DNA of 64,000 nt from NCBI RefSeq assembly GCF_905475345.1, contig NC_066600.1, positions 3,132,501 to 3,196,500 on the forward strand, read 5' to 3'. Source of the stretch: Vespula vulgaris. Taxonomy: Eukaryota; Arthropoda; Insecta; Hymenoptera; Vespidae. Both the position numbers and the translations under genes were made by a program. Position 1 is the first letter of the stretch. Each line of letters starts with the position of its first letter. A model generated the notes under the pieces. That model was given only the letters and a program-made list of their open reading frames with translations, did no database searches and had not been told where the DNA came from. This document shows positions 57,125 to 64,000 of the stretch, one piece after another.

Positions 57125-57349
57125 ATGGAGGCAGAAAACGCCTCGCTCGAAAACGTCCCGCTCGAAACTCTGCATCGGCCGTGCGGCCGATGCGAGCGGA
57201 AGAGACCTCAGGGAAGAGAAGGGGAGTCCAGAAGGAGAAGAGGGCTCGAAACGAAGACGAGAATGCTATCGGGAAACCGATCGTCGATGCTCCATTTCAC
57301 GGATGAAAATTTGCCTCTTACCGAGTCTGATCTCTTATCTTTATATTAA
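57125..57349 (+). other. unassigned 74-codon ORF with internal palindrome
   Basis: ATG in a good context (CCCATGG) opens MEAENASLENVPLETLHRPC. It continues through a basic region (ESRRRRGLETKTR) and ends ENLPLTESDLLSLY with a stop. Composition is protein-like. CGCTCGAAAACGTCC and CGCTCGAAACT form a short tandem duplication. The palindrome at 57172-57193 lies within it. No splice sites, domain or homologue known to me. It may be chance. Confidence 0.2.
57172..57193. repeat. perfect 10-bp inverted repeat, GC-rich
   Basis: GCATCGGCCG and CGGCCGATGC are exact reverse complements separated by two bases. It would form a very stable hairpin or bind a dimeric factor. Confidence 0.9.
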
Positions 57350-57528
57350 ATACGTGGGTATATCCCTAATACGGAATGTACCTATCATTTTTGATATCGT
57401 ATGAAATAATTAATGCGATTACTTGTAACGAATACACGTGTTGATAAATCTTTGTAAATTTTTTTCAGAAATTTCTGCTAATTATAGTATGAATATCGAT
57501 ATTATATCGTTTAAAGTCGAAAGAGTTC

Positions 57529-57572
<44 letters not shown>

Positions 57573-57842
57573 GACTCGAGACGATAAGAATGATGAGTCT
57601 CGCGAAATGTACGCGGTCCGTGCTGGCAGCTTTGGACCGCATTCATTAGTTCCTTATTCAAAGGCACGGAAATAGTTCCGGAGTTACACGAGGCACAAAG
57701 CACAAAGCTCTGCCGTGGAACAATGAGAGATAGAAGGGTAGAAAGAGGGACAGAGAGAGAGTGAGAGAGAGACAGAGAAGGGCCGACTGCAGATTTCATG
57801 AAGTTCAAGATAGGCACAATGGTTTAGCCGCTGAGAGTACTG

Positions 57843-57881
<39 letters not shown>

Positions 57882-57917
57882 TACATTTCATATATACAAT
57901 ATACAATATATATATAT

Positions 57918-57957
<40 letters not shown>

Positions 57958-59240
57958 ATATATATATATGCACATCCCTTTTCATCTCCATCTCGTTCTC
58001 TTCGCAATATTCATACGTGTTGAATATATTAATACTCTGAGAGATATGTAAAATGTCTGTGTACGTGTAACGATGTCTCTCTCTCTCTCTCTTTCTATCT
58101 GGTTCCCCGTTCGGTCTACTGGTTGGCTGCAATATTAGTGAAATGTGTCTCGGAGTATGCCCATGTGCGACTCCGATATTAAACAGCAGCCGTCGCTGCA
58201 TCTGCGCTTTACTCTCGCACCCCGTACCACCATCATCCTTGCTCTCCAAACTTACTCGCATGTACCTTCGTGTTTCCAACGAGACTTTTACCGAGTAGAG
58301 AAATTTCGACTCGCACTCTCTCTCTCTCTCTCTCTTTCTCTATTTCTCTTTCTTATTCTTTTATCGAAAAATAATGTGTCCGAGGTATAGTAACGTCGGG
58401 TGTCGTGTCGCTACGGTGCCACGGAGCCGCGCGATATTTTTCGAAATATGAAATTCGAGAACGAGTAGTACGTCATACGAAGAAAGTGCTAGCGAGCAGC
58501 TGCTGGTAATGGTAGCAAAGCTCGAAGATCGTTCTCCTTTATGTGCTTCTTCTTTTCGTTTTTTTTTTTTTTATCTTTCCTAGTAGCACTAGTAGGTGAC
58601 ACGTTTTTGAACGATAATTCAAGGATTCTTCGGTAAGAATTTTCGTTTCTCATATGGTGGGTGCTTCTCTCGTTTAACGCGAACATTTTCGTGAAATCTC
58701 GTTCTACCCTTTCCCACAGAACGTGACTCGTTTTCATATTCATAACCGTAACCGATCATCCGTCGATCGTAAGCTACGCGATCGTACGTAATAACTCTGA
58801 GATTAAAGTTTGGCCTCGGTCTCGTAAAAGACTCTCCTTATTTTCCTTTTTTTTTTTTCTTTCTTTCTTTCTTTCTATAAGAAGAGTGAACGTCTCGGTG
58901 CGTCGAGCGCGATTCTACAGGCGCGTCTAATAATCGAAGAAAACGAGCGCTTGCTCGCTCGAATCGAGTCACGGTCTTTCGTTGCAACCCCTCATTATCG
59001 TTCACCGATGTTGGACCGGCCTTATCCTATACCTCTCGGACGGTTTACCGATTACGATCGTTTCGCGCGACGTAATCGACGGCACTTTGCATGATCGACA
59101 CACCCCCATCCTTCTTTCCAAATAATTTACCATCATTTTTTCCCTCTTCATTGAACGTGAAAAAGGCATGGTAGAGGAATCGTCGTTGTGTGGATACGGT
59201 TCCTTCTTTTTCTTTTCTTTTTTTTTTTGGAAATACAAAA
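57350..59240. other. noncoding DNA with GA, CT and TA arrays
   Basis: A good acceptor (AAATTTTTTTCAG at 57468) is followed by no good donor. GA (57534-57572), CT (57845-57882), AT/ATAC (57894-57970), CT (58078-58096), CT (58317-58342). 58380-58540 and 58870-59200 are unique with no signal. Confidence 0.6.
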
Positions 59241-59241
59241 A

Positions 59242-59289
<48 letters not shown>

Positions 59290-60341
59290 GGACAGAGAGA
59301 AATAATTAAAACGTGAATTTGACTGTAGGGGAAAAAAGGGCCGGACCAACGTTAAAAGGAAGAAGAAAAGAACGAAAGAATTCGGAAAATAGACGATATG
59401 CTTCTAAAACGGACAGAGATAAAGATAGAAAACATTATGAAACAGACGAAAAGAGATAGAAATACACACACACACATATATATATATATAGAGAGAGAGA
59501 GAGAATATGGAAGTAGGAAGGATGCTTTCTCGTTCGTTTCTCGGTGGTAGAAGCGCATCGGTTCAGCCCTCTCTGTCTTTCTCCAACTTCTACACCACCA
59601 CCACCACCACCACCTCCTCCTCCTCTGGCTCACCTCGAGCGTGCCCCTGCACGTAGCTCTCCCAACGTACGGTCCTGGAACGGCGGTAGCAGCAGCACCA
59701 CCACCGGCACCCAATCCAGACCCTGCGGCTGTCAAACGCAGCCCGAATCTTCTTCTGCTCGTGACAGCCTGGAAATGAAGAGAGTGCCCCGTGCACGCCG
59801 TATTCTACCGCTTCCTACGTGCGTTCTCACCGCCGCTGGCTTTCCACACACGCGACTCCCTTTAATCCGCCCCTGCGACCTCGGACTCAACCCTTTTTCT
59901 CTCTCTTTCTCTCTCTCATTCTTTTTCTCTTCTTTCTCTTTCTTTTTTTCTTCTTTTTCCTACTCCTACAAGCTCCCCATCTTCTTTTCCTCGAAACGAA
60001 ATTAATCTTCTACGCTATATGTATAACATATTTTACAGAGTTTTTCTTTTTTCTTTTTTTCTTTTATTTAAATATACGTACTCGCTTGACAATCAAAGAT
60101 CATTAGTGATTCGAGGAAGTTTTCACGCGCACTCTCTCTCTCTCTTTCTCTCTTTCTTTTTTTTCTCTCTTTCTCTTTCTCTCTCGGTCGTGAATGTTCG
60201 TAGATATGAGTGTGTGGTCGAGCCGTCCGATTACGAAGCGCTTTTCGAGCTCGATCATTAGCGCAATTATTATTGTGTCGGAGTACAATGAGCGCACCGC
60301 CATCGTTGAACAACGATAAAAGGTGAAGAGGCGAAGGGGCG

Positions 60342-60372
<31 letters not shown>

Positions 60373-60598
60373 GAAAAGAGAGAAATAATAAGAGAAGTGT
60401 TCGTAGAAGCGGAGTAGGTAGGTAGGTAGGTACTACATGTATATATCGTAGTCGAGGAACAAAAATAGAAAGGCGGTATAAAAGAAAGCTTTAATGAAGG
60501 AAGAGGGAAGTGCCTTCCAGCCGCTAATTGCATTTCGTTTGTCGTACCGAACGCAATTTTTATCCTAATCAATTTTTCTTTGAAGGAAATAACGTGAT

Positions 60599-60622
60599 TG
60601 GTTAACTTATTGGTTAACTTAT
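60599..60622. repeat. perfect 12-bp tandem duplication TGGTTAACTTAT
   Basis: Two exact copies, each with the palindrome GTTAAC. It sits at the edge of a repeat-free segment (60500-60620) with CTAATTGCATTTC. Confidence 0.9.
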
Positions 60623-60624
60623 GC

Positions 60625-60665
<41 letters not shown>

Positions 60666-61684
60666 CATCGTATGAGATTGTATCGCATTAATCCCAACAG
60701 CGAATTTTACTTAACAACATTCATTCAATTTCCAACAAGAACCTTTCACTTTTTTATATCGAAAAAAAATAACAAAAAAAAAAAAAAAGAAATAGGAAAC
60801 GCTCAATTTCCACCGGTAACCCATCATTTATCTGTTGTGTAGTAGTAGTAACGCGTAACTACGCAGAAGAAAAAGTATAGGAAATAAAATTCAACTTCTC
60901 GTTAAAACTCGACGAATTTATTTCTTTTCTTTTTTCTTTTTTTTTTTTATCGTGCCCCTGGAAGCTTTTAATTGAGACACGTTTCCCTCTTTCGTGCTCT
61001 TCCGCCAACGTAGGTAGTATACTTTACTCTTTCTTCCTCAATTCCATACAGAGTTCGAGAGAAAAAGACGCGACACAAATTATTATGCCAGTCCAGTCCA
61101 GCACTCTTATCTTTCTGCCGGCTTGTTTCTCACCCTGCCCTATTAGTTCTCCGTGTCCGGAGAATCTATACTCCTTTACCCTCTTTCTTCTCTCTCTCTC
61201 TCTCTCTCTTTCGCGAGTTCTCGACGAGGTCTTAAAGCGAGTCACCGGCGTCCAGCAAGAGCGGTGAAATACTGCGACTCGATTTCAACACCTCGGCATC
61301 GTTAATTAGCGGTGCCACTCGAGTTTTATTCCAGCAGCTTCCTCGTGTTTAATTACAACCACAGAGAAGGAGAGGACCGGAGGTGGTGGAGGAATGGAAG
61401 AGAGGAGGTGGTGGCGTGCGCGCGCGTGCTACGTTATCTCCTCTACCTGCCGGACGTGACACACCGGCTCTCACGAGTTCTGTCTGTGCGCTCTAACACG
61501 CATACCACTTTCTCTCTCTCTCTCTTTCTCTCTTTCTCTTTCTTTCCTTTTTTTCCTTTTTTACTGCACGAGCCGTATCTTCGATCGTGTCGACGATTCG
61601 ATAATGAGGTCGTGGCTTCCTCCGACTTGGAGGCGTCTTCGATCGAAGAGGAAGAGTAAGAGAGAGAGAGAGAAAGAGAGAGAA

Positions 61685-61719
<35 letters not shown>

Positions 61720-62140
61720 GAGAAAAGGAATATATTTACCCATCTTGGAACATGGCACCTCTGTTAGTTTGTCAGGCGATCGGTGTTTTTCGAAGGAGGG
61801 AATGTCGGACAACGATACGTTATCGTTCGATCAAACCTCGCGTCCGGAGTAATAACAGGTGTCGCTTGTCGTTCTTTATTAACTTCGTTCGCGCGAGTTC
61901 TCGCTCTTCTTATACACACACATACACTCTCTCTCTTTCTCTCTCTCTCTCTCTCTTTCTCTCAGTCTTCATCTTCTCTTTGGTTCGATAAATCGATCGG
62001 ACTCTCATCGTCGAAAATCGACAATTTTTCCTTCATGCCAGCCTCCTGTTTTATTCGTACGCAGAAAGCTGACAGGAAACAGATTCGTTTCCCACCAGCG
62101 TCTGTTCGTTCGTTTCTTCCATCCTACCTACGTATGTATG

Positions 62141-62203
62141 TACATTCGTTCATTCGTTCGTTCGTTCGTTCGTTCGTTCATTCGTTTGTTTGTTTGTTTG
62201 TTC
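62141..62203. repeat. TTCG array changing to TTTG
   Basis: TTCG/TTCA units followed by TTTG units. The other strand reads GAAC, like the array at 54181. Confidence 0.85.
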
Positions 62204-62467
62204 GCGTTAATTCTTCGCCGAAGAAAAGCTTATACAGAGGGTGGCTGCACGCGGTATAGGTCAATGGGAAACTAATTGTCGACGTTTCGAGGGTGCGTGC
62301 AGGAGCAAGGGTGCTAGCTATTACTCCGAGGGTCGATTCGAGGGTCGCTCGAGAAGTCCGAACACTCGAGAGAACAAGAAAGACAGAGAGAGAGAGAGAG
62401 AGTGAAGCAGCAGTCTAGCTGACTAGATGTTGCTTGGACCGGTGAGACGAAACATGCCGTTGGTCGA

Positions 62468-62734
62468 ATGGGGTTGAGAAGGCCGAACGAGGACGCACTT
62501 CACTCGAGAGGACCGACAACAGATTGCTGTGACGAAAGAAACAATGGGACGCTGCCCTTGCTATTCGTTTATTCGACCAATGCCTTCCTTCTTTATCTTT
62601 TAAATAAGGTAGACGCAATTTATGGAAAACGCGTGAGAAACGCGATCGATCTTTCGACGAAAAACACGAAAACATTCTTTTCTGTTACGATAGAATTGGA
62701 GGACGTCGTAACATGCCGTGCGAAACGACCTTGA
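62468..62734 (+). other. unassigned 88-codon ORF
   Basis: ATG at 62468 begins MGLRRPNEDALHSRGPTTDC and the frame has a hydrophobic middle (LLFVYSTNAFLLYLL), ending TCRAKRP. It is repeat-free and protein-like, but the minus strand is open over most of the same interval, which points to a low-stop composition. AATAAG|GTAGAC is a weak internal donor. No family recognised. Confidence 0.2.
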
Positions 62735-62739
62735 CTCTC

Positions 62740-63295
62740 TTTAGTCCCTTTTATAAATTCGTCGTGTTCATTAATCACTCGGGAGACGCGGGACCGTCCG
62801 CACGGTTAAAATATCTTTTACATAATCTTTCGAGGTTCAAAAGGCGATACCACGCGAGGGATCAATGATCCCTAACGATCGAATCTCGAATCTCGTTATT
62901 TCGTTATATCGAAAGTTCAACGCTAAAAACGTTCAAAGCGAAATTCTCTTCTTGCGAGAGTTTTCTTTCTGTCCCTTTGGACGGGACGAAAATCGAAGAG
63001 AAAAAAAACAAGGGAAAAGATAGAGAAGGAGCAAGCCGATATATTATGCAGATACGTGAAGTAGGTGTACGGTATATGTTAAAGCTGTGCTAAAGGAGGC
63101 CCGTGTGGGCGAGACATTCCGTAATTTTACGATTATTTTAGCACCGGTCTCCCGTAGACATTATTTTATCGCCGCACTTCTCTTCGAGAATCGTGCAAAA
63201 GGAGGAAGTGCGACGCTCGTCGATGGGAAAAAAATTATTTCTCTTTATCTCTTTGCTTTTTCTTTTTTCCTTTTCTTTTTCTTTTATGTTTTCTA

Positions 63296-63355
<60 letters not shown>

Positions 63356-63627
63356 TTCTTTTTCTGTCCTTCTGATCTTATTTCGAAGTAAACAAATGGC
63401 TCCGAAAGATGCTACGTAGAGTGAGAAAGGATAGAGAAAAAAATAAAACGATAAAAAGATACAAATAAAAAAATAAAGAAAATAGTAGAATTCGTGGAGA
63501 GAAGTATAATCGTCCTTCTTGGCGTCGTCTTAGTCGATGTCGTCGTCTTAGTCGTCTTCGTCTTCTTGCTCGTCTTTGTCGCAGCTGTCGCTGTTTTGTC
63601 TGCTTTCTACTCCCTATCGTTTTCTCT

Positions 63628-63672
<45 letters not shown>

Positions 63673-64000
63673 TTTCTCTCACGATAGTCGCTATTTTGGT
63701 ACACGTTAAAAATGCATCCATCGAGAGTCACGTCAACGCGCCCATTCGCTGGCACGTCGTCGACCTTCCTCCCAGTCGGTATCCTTCCCTTCGAACTTCG
63801 ATCCTTCGAGAGATCGGGAGGGTCTAACGAGCAGCCATTATGCATCCACGCGTGTATCCTTCGTACGAGGAACTCGTGGAGGAAACCATACCTACGTGAT
63901 TTCGTTGCTCGCCAACAACACAACACAACACAACACAACACAACGTTGCTCTACGTTTCCTTTCTTCCTCTCTTTTTTCTTTCTTGTCCCCTTTTTTCTT
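62740..64000. other. noncoding DNA to the window end
   Basis: Unique DNA (62740-63230 and 63680-63910), T-rich 63255-63300, CT (63301-63350), A-rich 63430-63480, GTC units (63518-63590), CT (63628-63669) and an AACAC pentamer array (63913-63943). No exon supported. A gene may continue past the edge unseen. Confidence 0.55.
63913..63943. repeat. (AACAC)n pentanucleotide array
   Basis: About six units of ACAAC/AACAC. Confidence 0.9.

Larger units (their letters stand above)
59240..62460. other. noncoding DNA, dense microsatellites
   Basis: GA (59243-59286), CA/TA/GA (59463-59506), CAC then CTC (59592-59625), CT/CTTT (59898-59960 and 60131-60185), GA (60341-60370), AGGT (60417-60434), TA (60627-60662), A-rich 60762-60790, CT (61190-61211), CT (61511-61550), GA (61658-61720), CT (61926-61965) and TTCG/TTTG (62141-62203). 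No supported exon. Confidence 0.6.

Noticed and set aside
57469..57500. Exon after TTTTTTTCAG at 57468
   Set aside because: Strong acceptor, but only GTATGA-type donors follow and the sequence is AT-rich with stops in each frame nearby.
63500..63700. Hydrophobic VVLVDVVVLVV membrane-like frame
   Set aside because: Translation of GTC-type repeats followed by a CT array.
63913..63943. Possible CRISPR-like or direct-repeat array
   Set aside because: Units are 5 bp with no spacers. It is a simple pentanucleotide repeat in a eukaryotic genome.

Overview
This window looks like insect nuclear DNA, most likely hymenopteran (ant, bee or wasp). CpG is not depleted (CG-rich words such as cgatcg and tcgcg are everywhere), there is a very high density of CT/GA, AT, AAT, GTC and GAAA microsatellites, and nothing resembles prokaryotic gene packing. 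That assignment is inference. I found no rRNA, tRNA, known microRNA, CRISPR array or transposon coding sequence. No long high-complexity reading frame is present, and most longer frames are translations of microsatellites (SLSLSL, RERERE, FFFLLL, LDSTR).

The best reading is that most of the window is very long intron, with intergenic DNA possible at the ends. The strongest exon is on the + strand at 50735-50845: a CTAAC branch motif, a pyrimidine tract ending in CAG, 111 nt open in two frames, then a GTAAGT donor. Upstream there is a strong acceptor at 10216 with two competing GTAAGT donors, and a possible first exon ending at 8033. Between them, at 29304/29305, a long pyrimidine tract runs straight into CAG|GTAAGT, the consensus of a recursive (ratchet) splice point in giant insect introns. 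A weaker relative lies at 34114/34115. A weaker exon candidate follows at 54671-54762. The reading frames of these pieces can be joined in two different ways, so I do not fix the protein and name no gene.

A second focus is 51470-52830 on +. A CCAAT-TATA pair lies about 1.1 kb upstream of a short frame that starts like a secreted protein (Kozak ATG, hydrophobic core, acidic proline-rich stretch) and then runs into a CT microsatellite. Its two possible start codons each sit inside a palindrome resembling an RFX X-box.

The space between microsatellites holds high-complexity islands that look like conserved noncoding DNA: about 12780-13420, 24760-25000, 25490-25770, 28000-28310, 29480-29720, 30180-30640, 39380-39540, 42530-42800, 44420-44720 and 50195-50440. 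In the first, one 16-bp homeodomain plus POU-octamer word occurs twice 566 bp apart; a related pairing occurs near 42541. Several inverted repeats (6521, 20841, 21627, 57172) and two matching CGAGT pentanucleotide arrays (14304, 24180) are the other non-trivial structures. If the long-intron reading is right, the islands would be intronic enhancers and the recursive points would help splice an intron of roughly 40 kb.
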